From Phormidesmis priestleyi Ana (GTDB lineage Bacteria > Cyanobacteriota > Cyanobacteriia > Phormidesmidales > Phormidesmidaceae): 64,000 nt of DNA. Position 1 is the first letter of the stretch, and the number at the start of each line of letters is the position of its first letter. Where the stretch lies: contig LJZR01000015.1 of the NCBI GenBank assembly GCA_001314865.1, positions 1 to 64,000 of the forward strand, written 5' to 3'. Made by a program: the position numbers and the translations under genes. Below, piece after piece: positions 24,986 to 34,557 of this stretch. Below the pieces are notes generated by a model. It saw only the letters and a program-made list of their open reading frames with translations. It was not told the DNA's origin and did no database searches.

Positions 24986-25609
24986 CTAGCTCATATTAAT
25001 GACCGTAACCATTCCAAAAAAGATGAACAGAGCACCGCTAACACTGACTAATAAGCGCTCTGAAATGCGTCCGACCAGCAACTTGCCGCAGGCCACTGCA
25101 ATGGCCGCACAAATGGCGTGTCCTAGCGTAGCGCCAACAACCACACCCAGGGGATGATTAGCGGCGGCTAGTGTAATCGTAGCGAGCTGAGTGCGATCGC
25201 CCCACTCCCCCACAAACACCAGCGTAAACGCTTCTAACACAACCGCTCTGACCGACCAAACCATCACCCCTTTTTCTCTTTGCTCAACTTCTTTTTGAGC
25301 ATCGGCCTGTTCATGAGCGAGCTTATGCCCTCCCGACATTTTCAGCGCGTCGTACAGTAGCTTTAGCCCCAGCCCAATAAACAGCGCAGCAGCAACGCTT
25401 TCTACATACCGCTGAGGGAACACTGCCACTACCTGCCCTAACAGCACCGATAGAACAGTCATTGTAAACAAGGCCGCAGAAGCGCCTACAAAAACCCATC
25501 GTCGAGGATGACGCATCGCCAAAATAGCGGTAATAAAGAAAGTTTTGTCACCGAGTTCTGATAGCGTAATCAACAACAGTCCGGCGGTGAATCCAGTCAA
25601 TAAGCTCAT
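24986..25609 (-). CDS. mnx: UPF0016/GDT1-family manganese exporter Mnx
   Basis: 207 residues from ATG 25609, chosen because GGAG lies 8 bp upstream. A GTG at 25666 would add an unlikely N-terminus. Six or seven membrane helices carry the two family hallmarks, SELGDKTFF (about 16-24) and GEWGDRTQLA (about 134-143), whose acidic residues form the cation site. A charged cytoplasmic loop (about 85-110) separates the halves. In Synechocystis the homologue exports Mn2+ from the cytoplasm and protects from Mn toxicity. The Mn2+ riboswitch directly upstream strongly supports the manganese role here. Confidence 0.93.
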   Translation of the reverse strand: MSLLTGFTAGLLLITLSELGDKTFFITAILAMRHPRRWVFVGASAALFTMTVLSVLLGQVVAVFPQRYVESVAAALFIGLGLKLLYDALKMSGGHKLAHEQADAQKEVEQREKGVMVWSVRAVVLEAFTLVFVGEWGDRTQLATITLAAANHPLGVVVGATLGHAICAAIAVACGKLLVGRISERLLVSVSGALFIFFGMVTVINMS

Positions 25610-25700
25610 GCCTGTGCTCCAATCATGTATCGGCTCAGAGCAGGCATGATAAAGGGTTGAGAGCACACTTCACCAAGCCCACTTGAACCGTGAACTTAGT

Positions 25701-25878
25701 GAAGGTCTTGCTTGCAAACCAGTGATTTCTTTAAATTAAACTGTTTAAAGTTAAATTACAATTAAACAGTTTAAAGAAATCACCTTTAGCTTGCCGTCCG
25801 AACCAGGCTCATCGCCAGTATGTTGACTCGGACAAGGGACTCTCCAAAAAATAGAAAGCCTTAAAGCTACTCCCCTTC
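25701..25878 (-). promoter_or_regulatory. yybP-ykoY Mn2+ riboswitch in the mnx leader
   Basis: On the minus strand the conserved core elements occur in order: GGGGAGTAGC (25866-25875), GTCAACATAC (25818-25827) and GCAAGACCTT ending near 25702. P1 forms between GAAGG (25874-25878) and CCTTC (25701-25705). A very long hairpin (25722-25748 with 25762-25783, 22 pairs and a 5-base bulge) is inserted between the core and the 3-prime P1 strand. The gene downstream is a UPF0016 Mn exporter, a known target class of this riboswitch, which turns expression on when Mn2+ is high. Confidence 0.92.
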
Positions 25879-25923
25879 ATTAGCTAAAAGAATATCATGA
25901 CGCTGTAGCTAGCGTCGATAATT

Positions 25924-26673
25924 TTAGCGCCCTTTTCGGCCTCCTCGGCCTTCGCGCCCTTCGGAGCGTTGCTGCCGCTGTTCGTTGGTTAATACCGCAT
26001 CAATTTGCGCGTGAGAGGCCTCATGAATAGTCTGCATTTGCTCACGCTGTTCGTCAGTTAAATCCAGCGATTTCCAAGCCCTCCGGCCCGTCATACCATT
26101 GCCCGATTCACTATTTTCCAAAGTGGCTCGTTGTTCAGCCGTTAGTAGGGCTGCCATTTGGCTTCTCGCTTCCGTCCGAATGGCCTCAATTTGGGTTGAC
26201 TGTGCCGCTGTCAGATTCAGTGCCTCAAGGCGATCCCCTCGCTCTTGTCCGCCCGATCCATGCTTACTGCGCCCACGCCCACGCCCCTCAGAACGCGTTT
26301 CTATGAGCGTCTGACGCTGTTCTTCAGTGAGTATCGCGCTCATTTGCTCACGCGAGTCTTCTCTAATAGTACGGATTTGACTGCGCTGCTCATCTGTGAG
26401 GTCAAGCGATCGCAATCCCCTTGGCCCCATCTCGCTGCTTTCAAAAGCAGATCGCTGCTCAGGCGTTAGCAATGCTTCAATTTGGCTGCGAGTTTCGGCG
26501 CGAACAGCGGCGATTTGAGAAGCCTGCGCCTCGGTCAGATCAAACTGCTCAAAGTTCGCGCCTCTATGGGAACGGGCATCATCGGCCTCCGCAGATTTTG
26601 TTACCACGAGCGGTGTCGCTAACAGAGCTACCGTCAAAAAACCGAAAGAGAGAGTTTTCAAATTGAGTTTCAT
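25924..26673 (-). CDS. Spy/CpxP-like periplasmic repeat protein
   Basis: 249 residues. Signal peptide at about 1-30 (ending EADDARS). The mature protein has four repeats of a helical unit of the form LT-x-[AE]Q-xx-QI-xx-[IV]R-x5-Q[IM]-xx-[LIV]LT-x-EQR. The first pair and the second pair are separated by a Gly/Arg-rich linker near residue 135, and the tail is Arg/Gly-rich. The LTxxQ pattern is that of Spy/CpxP-type proteins, which bind unfolded clients or metals in the periplasm. The doubling suggests internal duplication. It lies upstream of the Mn riboswitch in the same direction; the function is inferred from the motif only. Confidence 0.8.
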   Translation of the reverse strand: MKLNLKTLSFGFLTVALLATPLVVTKSAEADDARSHRGANFEQFDLTEAQASQIAAVRAETRSQIEALLTPEQRSAFESSEMGPRGLRSLDLTDEQRSQIRTIREDSREQMSAILTEEQRQTLIETRSEGRGRGRSKHGSGGQERGDRLEALNLTAAQSTQIEAIRTEARSQMAALLTAEQRATLENSESGNGMTGRRAWKSLDLTDEQREQMQTIHEASHAQIDAVLTNEQRQQRSEGREGRGGRKGR

Positions 26674-26974
26674 AGAACCGTTAATAGGGTGAATGAGAGC
26701 GATTAAGCTAAGCCATCAAAGGAGCTATAAATAACGTCGCGATTATTCGCTCAGCACTAATATTCGCTCAGCACTAGCGCCTTGATGTACTGCTCAAGCT
26801 TAAGCCAAACCTCTCTTTGCCCTAAATACCAAAGGTCATGCAATACCCATGACTTTAGTCACGATCTGCTCAATATATCGGCAAATATATCTGATTAGCT
26901 GTCCATATAGGAGAAATTCCCGGTCAGCATCTAGCAACATAGGGGCACAACATTTGTTGTGCCCTATATTTGAC
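26674..26974. other. Intergenic region with a hairpin and a 16-bp duplication
   Basis: A hairpin with arms 26943-26952 and 26955-26964 (GGGCACAACA/TGTTGTGCCC, flanked by ATA/TAT) lies just downstream of the minus-strand pentapeptide gene and may end it, though without a T-run. TATTCGCTCAGCACTA is duplicated at about 26743-26775. No gene is seen. Confidence 0.5.
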
Positions 26975-27511
26975 TTAGGTATGAGCGCCCCATGAAACCC
27001 AGTCAATTACACAAACTGACTGAGCCTCAATCCCTAACACCGTAATCAAGTCATCTAAAATAGCGCCTTCATAGTCGGTGTGTTCTAAATCGAGGGTATC
27101 GACACAAGCGCCAGTGAGATCAGCATTTTGTAGGTTGGCACCGCTCAATTTTGCCGCAGTTAGGTCAGCGCCGCGCAGGTCGGCATTACTGAGGTCAGTT
27201 GCTCGTAAGTCAGCGCCTGTAAGATTTGCACCTACCAGACTGGCCTCCCGAAGGTCGGCCCCAATAAAGTTAGCGCCTTGCAGGTTAGCTCCGCTTAAGT
27301 TGGTAACCATCAGCTCTGCATCAGTGAGGTTGGCCCCCGACAGGTTAGAGCGGCTTAAGTCGGTATAGCTGAGGTTGGCATTGCTAAAATCGCAGCGGCT
27401 ACAGTTGATGCCGACTAAGTAGGTTTTAGAGAGGGCCATACCGTGCAATGACATTTCAGAAAAGTTGCGATCGCCCCGGTTATAGTCGTGAAGCAATTGT
27501 CGAGAATTCAT
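26975..27511 (-). CDS. Pentapeptide repeat protein
   Basis: 178 residues from ATG 27511, selected because a GAGGCGAC ribosome-site-like stretch precedes it; the frame opens further upstream without a better start. From about residue 30 to 160 the sequence is an almost unbroken run of A(D/N)LxX pentapeptides (ANLSYTDLSRSNLSGANLTD and so on), which fold into a right-handed quadrilateral beta helix. Such proteins are abundant in cyanobacteria and mostly of unknown function. There is no signal peptide or kinase fusion. The last 30 residues (LDDLITVLGIEAQ) are outside the repeat. Confidence 0.85.
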   Translation of the reverse strand: MNSRQLLHDYNRGDRNFSEMSLHGMALSKTYLVGINCSRCDFSNANLSYTDLSRSNLSGANLTDAELMVTNLSGANLQGANFIGADLREASLVGANLTGADLRATDLSNADLRGADLTAAKLSGANLQNADLTGACVDTLDLEHTDYEGAILDDLITVLGIEAQSVCVIDWVSWGAHT

Positions 27512-27886
27512 AAGAGTCGCCTCTAAAATATACGACCTGAATCTAAATTCACCCTGGCCGCGTAATGTTTTTAAAAAGTATCCAAACAATGTGAGGAAAT
27601 TATGACGTGAGACGGGTGAGAAAGGTAAGGTTATAGACCCCTCAATTCTGCCAATCTGACGATTGCCTACCAGTGCTTACCAGTGCTTACCAGGCGTTGA
27701 AGCCATTATTTTATGAGGCTTATTTTGGGGTGCTCTCTTCATAACTTCCTCAACCTTTTAAGTCATAACTAAAGTTGAAAAGATAGTTGAAAAGATACAT
27801 CATCAGCCAGCTTCGGATGAGTGCGCTATCAGGTGCCTTATCTTATGGGCTATCTATTTTCATCTACCTACCTCAGGAGATTGATC
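27512..27886. other. Intergenic region, no gene recognised
   Basis: Divergent promoter region of the pentapeptide and CBS genes. It holds short duplications (CCAGTGCTTA near 27669-27690 and AAAGTTGAAAAGATA near 27772-27797) but nothing else I can identify. Confidence 0.5.
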
Positions 27887-28402
27887 ATGCTAACAGTTGC
27901 TAACATTATGACCACTGAAGTGTTTACCATTCGTAGTTCTGCGAAGGTAACCCAGGCGATCGCGCTGATGCAAGAAAAGCAGGTGCGATCGCTCATTGTA
28001 GAGCGAGAAGTAAAAGGCGGTGCCTACGGCATCGTCACCGAGCGAGATATTGTTTATGGCGTCACCGCAAAGTCTGCGGACCCCACAAAAGTCATGGTTT
28101 GCGAAATCATGAAAAAGCCCTGTGTAACCGTAGAACCTGATTTGAGCATTTCTGCTGTGGCTAATCGGTTTTTAGAAGCAGGCATTCAAAGAGCCCCCGT
28201 TGTACAAGCAGACCAGTTACTCGGGATTGTTTCTATCACCGATATCATCATGAAGAGCAATATAGAGACCGTTCAACTACCCTCTGACTTGTTTGAGCAA
28301 ATTGAGGTAGCCCTGCGCCACAATCGGCTGAGTTGGAACAAAGATAATCAGCTAGAACAAGAAAGCAAAATTGCGTTGGAAGTACTCAAAGAACTGCGGT
28401 AA
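27887..28402 (+). CDS. CBS-domain pair protein
   Basis: 171 residues from ATG 27887, with AGGAGA 8 bp upstream. Two CBS domains: about 3-60 (NIMTTEVFTIRSSAKVTQAI, GIVTERDIVYGV) and about 72-128 (EIMKKPCVTVEPDLSISAVA, LLGIVSITDII). A helical tail follows. CBS pairs bind adenosine nucleotides and act as energy sensors. This one is free-standing with no attached enzyme. The gene at 28418 starts 15 bp after its stop, so the two are probably cotranscribed and may work together. Confidence 0.85.
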   Translation: MLTVANIMTTEVFTIRSSAKVTQAIALMQEKQVRSLIVEREVKGGAYGIVTERDIVYGVTAKSADPTKVMVCEIMKKPCVTVEPDLSISAVANRFLEAGIQRAPVVQADQLLGIVSITDIIMKSNIETVQLPSDLFEQIEVALRHNRLSWNKDNQLEQESKIALEVLKELR

Positions 28403-28417
28403 GGAACAGACCCTAAA

Positions 28418-28810
28418 ATGACGCTTTTTTATCGCTTCGCAAACGCTAGCTTAACGCGGCGAGTACTGTGCTACTTAAGGAACAATCTCCAAGCGCATAT
28501 TGACCATGTCACGGTTATTTTTCTCAATGACTTTTGGGTCATTCAGCTCAAGCTAAAGCCCAGCATTAATGCCCATTTCGCCAAAAACTGTCAGGCATTT
28601 TTAAGTGAAAATGGCTTTCCCTATCAAGGAGAGTCAAAGATTCTTCTACAGACGCTGGAGAAGCTAGCTTCAGGCTGTGATCCAACGGCAGTGATGAAAC
28701 ACCATCGGATCGCCATTATTTCGCATGGGGCTCCGATGGTGGAAGAAGTGGAGCACTTTAGGGAACGGTTTGTGAGCGGACTCGGCTACTGTCCGCCCAG
28801 TTTGATTTAG
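28418..28810 (+). CDS. Uncharacterised protein cotranscribed with the CBS protein
   Basis: 130 residues, soluble, mixed alpha/beta by inspection, with VTVIFLNDFWVIQLKLKP (about 32-49) as a hydrophobic core strand pair and a C-terminal HHRIAIISHGAPMVEEVEHF. I do not recognise the family. It starts 15 bp after the CBS gene, implying an operon. No metal-site or catalytic motif is evident beyond several histidines near residues 94-103. Confidence 0.65.
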   Translation: MTLFYRFANASLTRRVLCYLRNNLQAHIDHVTVIFLNDFWVIQLKLKPSINAHFAKNCQAFLSENGFPYQGESKILLQTLEKLASGCDPTAVMKHHRIAIISHGAPMVEEVEHFRERFVSGLGYCPPSLI

Positions 28811-29205
28811 GTTCGATTTGCAATAACGCCAGAATTGAGAGGATATCCCCAAAAACTTCCTCACCCTGCTTGTTGAGCGCAATCATGACTGCGGTAGCCG
28901 GTTAATTACTGGTTACCGTCTTTGGAACCGTCTCTGCAACCATCTTTGGAACCGTCTTTGGAACCGTCTTTGGAACCGTCTTTGCAACCATCTTTGCAAT
29001 AGTGCCAAAGTAATAATGGCGAAGTGGCGAAATCAGGAGCCGCAAAATCAGGAGCCGCAAAATTAGGAGCAGTAAAATTAGGAGCAGTAAAGAAACGCCT
29101 GCGCTGCTAAGCATTTGATTTGGGCCTAGAAGGTCGAGATAAAGGTTCGACGGCCATTCGATTGCTATACTGATTTAACCTTGCGCTTGCAGCCCCTACT
29201 CTCCA
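28811..29205. repeat. Intergenic region with two tandem repeat arrays
   Basis: About 28915-28995 holds seven copies of a 12-bp unit (GTCTTTGGAACC and variants). About 29030-29092 holds four copies of a 15-bp unit (AAAATCAGGAGCCGC and variants). The clpB promoter must lie in the last 100 bp, but no CIRCE inverted repeat is seen. Confidence 0.8.
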
Positions 29206-29211
29206 TTGCCC

Positions 29212-32052
29212 ATGCAGCCTACTGATCCTGATAAATTTACCGCTAAAGCCTGGGACGCTATTGTCGAAGCCCAAGATGTCGCTCGCCGGTTTCGGCAGCA
29301 GTACCTAGAAGTTGAGCATGTAACGCTCGCTGCACTAGAGCGGGCTGGGCTAGTAGACGATATTTTAGTCAAAGCAGGGCTTTCGCCTGAGTTGATTTTG
29401 CAGGAGCTAGAGGTATTTGCCAAGCGGCAGGCCAAAGTGCGGGTTGCTGTAGACAATAATTTGTACTTGGGCCAAAGCCTGGATCGAATGCTGGATGCGG
29501 CAGACGGGGCCAGGGTAAACCTGCAAGACGAACTTATTTCAGTTGAGCATTTACTGATTGGCTTTGTTGAAGACGAACGCATTGGCCGGCGACTGCTGCG
29601 CGGCTTTAATGTAGATACGTCTCATATTATGAAGGCGATTTTGGCCTTGCGTGATAGCGGCAGCGAAAAGGCCGTTAGCGCTAGCCCTGTCGATGATCAG
29701 GAAGAATATCCCGCGCTACATCAGTATGGCCGCAACCTCACCGAAGAAGCTCGCAGCGGCAAGCTAGATCCCGTGATTGGCCGGGATGAAGAAATTCGAC
29801 GGGTCATTCATGTGCTTTCCCGCCGTACCAAAAACAATCCAGTGCTGATTGGTGAGCCGGGAGTGGGGAAAACGGCGATCGCCGAAGCCCTAGCCCAGCG
29901 CATCATCAATGGCGATGTGCCCGAATCGCTCAAAAACCGCACGCTGATTTCGCTGGATGTCGGTAGCCTGATTGCAGGGGCAAAGTATCGCGGCGAATTT
30001 GAAGATCGATTGCGGTCGGTGCTTAAAGAAGTCACTGAGTCCAATGGGCAGGTGGTGCTGTTTATTGATGAACTGCATACGGTGGTGGGCGCAGGCGCAG
30101 GCCAAAACAATGTTGATGCGGGCAATTTGCTCAAGCCCATGCTGGCGAGAGGCGGTTTGCGCTGTATTGGGGCAAGCACGCTAGATGAGTATCGCAAGTA
30201 CATTGAAAAAGACACTGCTCTTGAGCGGCGCTTTCAGCAGGTGTATGTCGATCAGCCCAGTGTAGAAGATGCGGTGTCAATTTTACGGGGTCTCAAAGAG
30301 CGCTATGAGGTTCATCATGGCGTGAGCATTTTAGACTCTGCGCTAGTGGCCGCTGCGACGCTCTCAGATCGCTATATTAGCGATCGCTTTTTGCCCGACA
30401 AAGCCATTGACCTCATAGACGAAGCTGCCGCCAAGCTTAAGATGGAGATAGACTCCAAGCCCGAAGATTTAGAAATTATCGACCGGCGGCTGATGCAGCT
30501 AGAAATGGAAAAACTCTCTTTAGAAAGTGAAGAGACGGGCGGCGCGGCTAATCGCACCTCTCGGCAGCGCCTCGCCAAACTCACTGAAGAAATTAAAAAC
30601 CTCTCGGCAGAACAAAAAACGCTCGATGCCCAGTGGCGCAGCGAAAAAGGAACACTCAGCGCCATTAGTGAACTCAAAGAAGAAGAAGAACGCACCCGGC
30701 TACGAATGAGCAAAGCCGAGCGAGCTAATGATTTGGAGCGGGCCGCACAGCTCAAGTATGGCCGCTTAGAAGAGATTCAGCGTGAGTTAGAAGAATACGA
30801 TATTAAGCTGCAAGAGATGCAGGCTAAGGGTACAACCATGCTCAGAGAGCAGGTAACCGAGTCAGACATTGCCGAAATTGTCGCCCGCTGGACTGGTATT
30901 CCGGTTAACCGGCTCATGGCTTCTGAACGGCAAAAGCTACTACAGCTCGAAAGCCATTTGCATCAAAGGGTGATTGGTCAAAGTGAGGCGGTAACGGCAG
31001 TATCAGCAGCCATTCGTCGCGCTCGCGCGGGTATGAAAGATCCGGGTAGACCCATTGGCTCCTTTCTCTTTATGGGGCCGACTGGCGTGGGTAAAACTGA
31101 GCTAGCTCGGGCGCTGGCCTCATTTTTATTCGATACCGAAGAAGCGTTAATCCGCTTGGATATGTCGGAGTATATGGAGAAAAACTCCGTCTCTCGCTTG
31201 GTAGGTGCGCCCCCTGGCTATGTGGGCTATGAGGAAGGTGGTCAACTCTCTGAGGCAGTGCGGCGTCGGCCCTATTCAGTTGTGCTGCTAGATGAAGTTG
31301 AAAAAGCCCATGCTGATGTTTTCAATATTTTGTTGCAGGTGTTAGACGACGGGCGCATTACCGACTCTCAGGGGCGCACGGTGGACTTTAGAAACACCGT
31401 GATTGTCATGACCAGCAATATTGGGAGTGAGCATATTTTAGATGTTTCGGGCGATGATGCTAAGTTTTCAGAAATGGAAACCCTGGTGATGGCGGCCTTG
31501 CGATCGCACTTTCGCCCTGAGTTCCTCAACCGAATTGACGACACCATTCTCTTCCACGCCCTCAGCAAAAAAGAACTGCGCAGCATTATCACCATTCAGC
31601 TCAAGCGTATTCATCAGCTACTGGCCGACCAGAAGATTAGCCTCCAAATGTCCGAAGCTGCGATTGATCATGTGGCCAATGTTGGCTACGATCCCACCTA
31701 TGGCGCGCGTCCATTGAAGCGGGCCATTCAGCGTGAACTCGAAAATCCGCTGGCAAACCTAATTTTAGAAGAGACCTTTCAAGAAGGCAGCACGGTAAAA
31801 ATTGGGGTGAATAAAGCGGGTGAACTCACCTTTAGGGCTAAAGCGCCAGTGCCTGAAGCCGTAGAGGCGAGGGTAGAAGATCCGTTAGAGGAGGCGCTTC
31901 TGACGCCAGAAGGATTGGCAGAAGAATCGACAGAAGGATTGGCAGAAGAATTGGCAGAAGGATCTGTCGCAGAACCTGAAGAAACAGAAACAGTGATTGA
32001 AGAACCCACAGAAGAAACAGAACAGAAAGAAGCCGTTACGATGGCGGAATAA
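29212..32052 (+). CDS. clpB: ATP-dependent chaperone ClpB
   Basis: 946 residues from ATG 29212. An N-terminal Clp_N domain (about 5-145) is followed by NBD1 with Walker A GEPGVGKT (about 215) and Walker [11 protein letters not shown], a coiled M-domain (about 410-540), and NBD2 with [14 protein letters not shown] (about 622-635) and [13 protein letters not shown]-terminal D2-small domain follows. ClpB is a hexameric disaggregase acting with DnaK. The protein is about 70 residues longer than typical ClpB because of an acidic repetitive tail ([16 protein letters not shown] and EETE repeats, about 890-946). Cyanobacteria often have two ClpBs; which one this is cannot be told from here. Confidence 0.95.
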   Translation: MQPTDPDKFTAKAWDAIVEAQDVARRFRQQYLEVEHVTLAALERAGLVDDILVKAGLSPELILQELEVFAKRQAKVRVAVDNNLYLGQSLDRMLDAADGARVNLQDELISVEHLLIGFVEDERIGRRLLRGFNVDTSHIMKAILALRDSGSEKAVSASPVDDQEEYPALHQYGRNLTEEARSGKLDPVIGRDEEIRRVIHVLSRRTKNNPVLIGEPGVGKTAIAEALAQRIINGDVPESLKNRTLISLDVGSLIAGAKYRGEFEDRLRSVLKEVTESNGQVVLFIDELHTVVGAGAGQNNVDAGNLLKPMLARGGLRCIGASTLDEYRKYIEKDTALERRFQQVYVDQPSVEDAVSILRGLKERYEVHHGVSILDSALVAAATLSDRYISDRFLPDKAIDLIDEAAAKLKMEIDSKPEDLEIIDRRLMQLEMEKLSLESEETGGAANRTSRQRLAKLTEEIKNLSAEQKTLDAQWRSEKGTLSAISELKEEEERTRLRMSKAERANDLERAAQLKYGRLEEIQRELEEYDIKLQEMQAKGTTMLREQVTESDIAEIVARWTGIPVNRLMASERQKLLQLESHLHQRVIGQSEAVTAVSAAIRRARAGMKDPGRPIGSFLFMGPTGVGKTELARALASFLFDTEEALIRLDMSEYMEKNSVSRLVGAPPGYVGYEEGGQLSEAVRRRPYSVVLLDEVEKAHADVFNILLQVLDDGRITDSQGRTVDFRNTVIVMTSNIGSEHILDVSGDDAKFSEMETLVMAALRSHFRPEFLNRIDDTILFHALSKKELRSIITIQLKRIHQLLADQKISLQMSEAAIDHVANVGYDPTYGARPLKRAIQRELENPLANLILEETFQEGSTVKIGVNKAGELTFRAKAPVPEAVEARVEDPLEEALLTPEGLAEESTEGLAEELAEGSVAEPEETETVIEEPTEETEQKEAVTMAE

Positions 32053-32117
32053 GGAAACCACTTAGGGAGCCGCAATTCACTCACCCACCCTCCGCTAACC
32101 CACTCTCCGCTAACCTA

Positions 32118-33155
32118 ATGGCCCCCATTCGCATTGACCTTAGAAGCGACACGATCACTCAGCCCAGCTTGGCCATGCGAGAGGCGATCGCGCAAGCCCC
32201 AGTGGGTGACGATGTACTCGGTGATGACCCTACCGTCAAAGCACTAGAAGCTTATACCGCCGAGCTGTTAGGCAAAGAAGCCGCTGTGTTTATGCCTTCA
32301 GGCACTATGACCAACCAAGTGGCACTGCGAGCCCATACCGAGCCAGGCGATGAGATTGTATTAGAGTCGCAGGCGCATATTTACTACTATGAAGGGGGCG
32401 GCCCAGCGGCACTGTCGGGGGTGATGTGTCGGCTCATTTCGGGCGATCGCGGCATTTTTACCGCCGCTGATCTCAAACAATCTTTGCGGCCTGTAGACTT
32501 TCATTTTCCTCGTACTAAGCTAGTTTGTTTAGAGAACACCCACAATCGCGGAGGCGGTCGAATTTATCCGCTAGCTGAGATTAAGGCGATCGCCCAAGTT
32601 TGCCAAGAAAACAATCTCAAGCTCCATTTAGATGGCGCTAGATTTTGGAATGCCTGCGTTGCAACGGGTATTTCTGAAGCTGACTACGCCCAAGACTTCG
32701 ATTCGATCAGCGTTTGTTTTTCAAAGGGGTTGGGTGCGCCAGTGGGTTCAGCATTGGTGGGATCGAGAGAGTTTGTGGCGCGATCGCGCCGATTCCGCAA
32801 AATGTTTGGCGGCGGCATGCGTCAGTCGGGCATGATGGCCGCCGGTGCGCTATACGGCCTAAAGCACAACCGAGAAAGGCTAAAAGACGATCACCACAAC
32901 GCGCAGCTGCTAGCAAAAGCGCTCGGCCAAATTGATGGGGTCAGCATTGACCTAGACGCGGTTGAAACCAATTTGGTTTACTTTCATACCCCAACGCCTG
33001 CCGCCGAGATTGTGGATCGACTCGCTAAAGAGGGGATCGCGGTACTCGCAACAGGCCCTAATACTATTCGAGCAGTTACAAACCTAATGGTTGATCGTGA
33101 GCAAATTCAGCAGGTGCCAGCGCTGGTCGCAGCGGCAATAAAAGCTGCACAATAA
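32118..33155 (+). CDS. ltaE: Low-specificity L-threonine aldolase
   Basis: 345 residues, full length for this PLP-dependent fold-type I enzyme. The N-terminal [18 protein letters not shown], the [15 protein letters not shown] motif, [16 protein letters not shown] and the PLP-lysine motif [16 protein letters not shown] (Lys at about 201) are all present. It cleaves L-threonine or allo-threonine to glycine and acetaldehyde. It lies 65 bp after clpB in the same direction and converges on arsB. Confidence 0.92.
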   Translation: MAPIRIDLRSDTITQPSLAMREAIAQAPVGDDVLGDDPTVKALEAYTAELLGKEAAVFMPSGTMTNQVALRAHTEPGDEIVLESQAHIYYYEGGGPAALSGVMCRLISGDRGIFTAADLKQSLRPVDFHFPRTKLVCLENTHNRGGGRIYPLAEIKAIAQVCQENNLKLHLDGARFWNACVATGISEADYAQDFDSISVCFSKGLGAPVGSALVGSREFVARSRRFRKMFGGGMRQSGMMAAGALYGLKHNRERLKDDHHNAQLLAKALGQIDGVSIDLDAVETNLVYFHTPTPAAEIVDRLAKEGIAVLATGPNTIRAVTNLMVDREQIQQVPALVAAAIKAAQ

Positions 33156-33248
33156 AAGCTGTACCTTCTAAAGGAGAGAGTTCTAAAGGAGGGCGTTCTA
33201 AAGGAAGAAGTTCTAAAACTCCTTTTAGATAGACTCTTAGAGAACAGG
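33156..33248. repeat. Repeat-derived hairpin between ltaE and arsB
   Basis: Four copies of GTTCTAAAGGAG-like units (about 33166-33215) are followed by the complementary ACTCCTTTTAGA (33218-33229), so the repeats can form a hairpin that may act as a terminator for the convergent genes. Confidence 0.5.
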
Positions 33249-34409
33249 CTAAAGCTTGCTTAAACAGCGGGGGTCGCGCAGGGTTGCTTTTTCGGGATCT
33301 CGGGGAAACCAAAAGGCTGTTCGTTTGCAAAACTCAACCAGCATGAGCATAAGCGGCACTTCAATTAATACGCCCACAACTGTGGCCAGCGCTGCACCCG
33401 AGTTTAGGCCAAAGAGAGTGATTGCCGTTGCGATCGCGACTTCAAAATGATTACTCGCCCCAATTAACGCAGCCGGAGCCGCATCTTCGTACACCATGCC
33501 TAGCTTTTGCGCAGCCACGTAAGTAATCAAAAAGATGAAATTAGTTTGTAGGAACAAAGGCACTGCAATCAATAAAATATGCAGCGGATTACGTACAATC
33601 AGTTCGCCCTTAAAAGCAAACAACAGCACTAAGGTCGTCAGCAGCGCAATTACTGAAAGCGGGCTCAAATACTTTAAAAATACCTGGTCAAACCAGGTTT
33701 TGCCCTTGTTTCTTAAAATCCAAGTGCGCGAGATAGCACCGGCCAGTAACGGCAGTCCTACATACACCAGCACCGAGAGCACAATCGTTTCCCAAGGCAC
33801 GCTGAGATTATTTGCAGCTAGTAACCATCGCCCTAACGGCGCGTACAAAAATAGCATTGCTAAGCTATTGATCGCCACCATCACCAGCGTATGACCCTGA
33901 TTGCTAAAAGAAAGATAGCCCCACATGAGGACCATCGCCGTACAGGGCGCGATTCCTAATAAAATAGTGCCTGCAATATAAGCGTCGGCTAATGCCACCG
34001 GCACACCTCTGATTAGCTCAGTCGTCTGGAGCCAATCTCGAAACAACCAGCCCAAAAATATTTGCGAAAACGCCACCATAGTCAACGGCTTGATCAGCCA
34101 ATTGACAACCAGTGTGAGCAGCACAGGCTTTGGCATTTGCGCCGCTCTTTTGGCTTGCCCAAAGTCAATTTTTACCATGATGGGGTACATCATAAAAAAG
34201 AGACAGACCGCAATCGGAATAGAGACCTGATAGAGACTCATGGCATCTAGCGTTACGGCTACGGTAGGGAAAAAGCGTCCTAACAAAATGCCTGCCACAA
34301 TGCAAAGGGCGACCCACAGCGTTAGGTAGCGTTCAAATAAATTGAGCTGGCCACCTGCCTGCACAGCGGTCGCGGGCTGATGTGGGAGCTGAGAGCGATC
34401 GCTACTCAT
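33249..34409 (-). CDS. arsB: ACR3-type arsenite efflux permease
   Basis: 386 residues with ten membrane helices. ACR3-family features include the N-terminal FERYLTLWVALCIVAGILLG, MYPIMVKIDF, the conserved Cys in LLGIAPCTAMVLMW (about C155, needed for transport in this family) and ALIGASNHFEVAIATAITLFG. It exports As(OH)3/arsenite. In Synechocystis the equivalent arsB heads arsBHC under ArsR. Here it stands alone with no arsH, arsC or arsR beside it. An ArsR-type operator lies in its promoter. Confidence 0.92.
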   Translation of the reverse strand: MSSDRSQLPHQPATAVQAGGQLNLFERYLTLWVALCIVAGILLGRFFPTVAVTLDAMSLYQVSIPIAVCLFFMMYPIMVKIDFGQAKRAAQMPKPVLLTLVVNWLIKPLTMVAFSQIFLGWLFRDWLQTTELIRGVPVALADAYIAGTILLGIAPCTAMVLMWGYLSFSNQGHTLVMVAINSLAMLFLYAPLGRWLLAANNLSVPWETIVLSVLVYVGLPLLAGAISRTWILRNKGKTWFDQVFLKYLSPLSVIALLTTLVLLFAFKGELIVRNPLHILLIAVPLFLQTNFIFLITYVAAQKLGMVYEDAAPAALIGASNHFEVAIATAITLFGLNSGAALATVVGVLIEVPLMLMLVEFCKRTAFWFPRDPEKATLRDPRCLSKL

Positions 34410-34443
34410 AAAAGTTCCTAGAATCTGTCATTGCAACTTGCCA

Positions 34444-34461
34444 TTTCAATATAAATTGAAA
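34444..34461 (-). promoter_or_regulatory. ArsR-type operator upstream of arsB
   Basis: TTTCAAT-ATAA-ATTGAAA is a perfect inverted repeat containing TCAA-N6-TTGA, very close to the ATCAA-N6-TTGAT operator described for Synechocystis ArsR. It ends 35 bp upstream of the start codon and contains TATATT, a plausible -10, so a bound repressor would block the promoter. Confidence 0.65.
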
Positions 34462-34557
34462 CGTCAGTGACGACTCACATTGTTCACCAGAAGGCCCTTC
34501 AGCTTCGAATATTTCAGGTCATGATGGCAGCGAGAAGATGGTTAAGACGCACTGCCC

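Noticed and set aside
28811-28840. tRNA-like GGTTCGATT motif after the 130-residue gene
   Set aside because: No acceptor stem or other arms can be formed around it.
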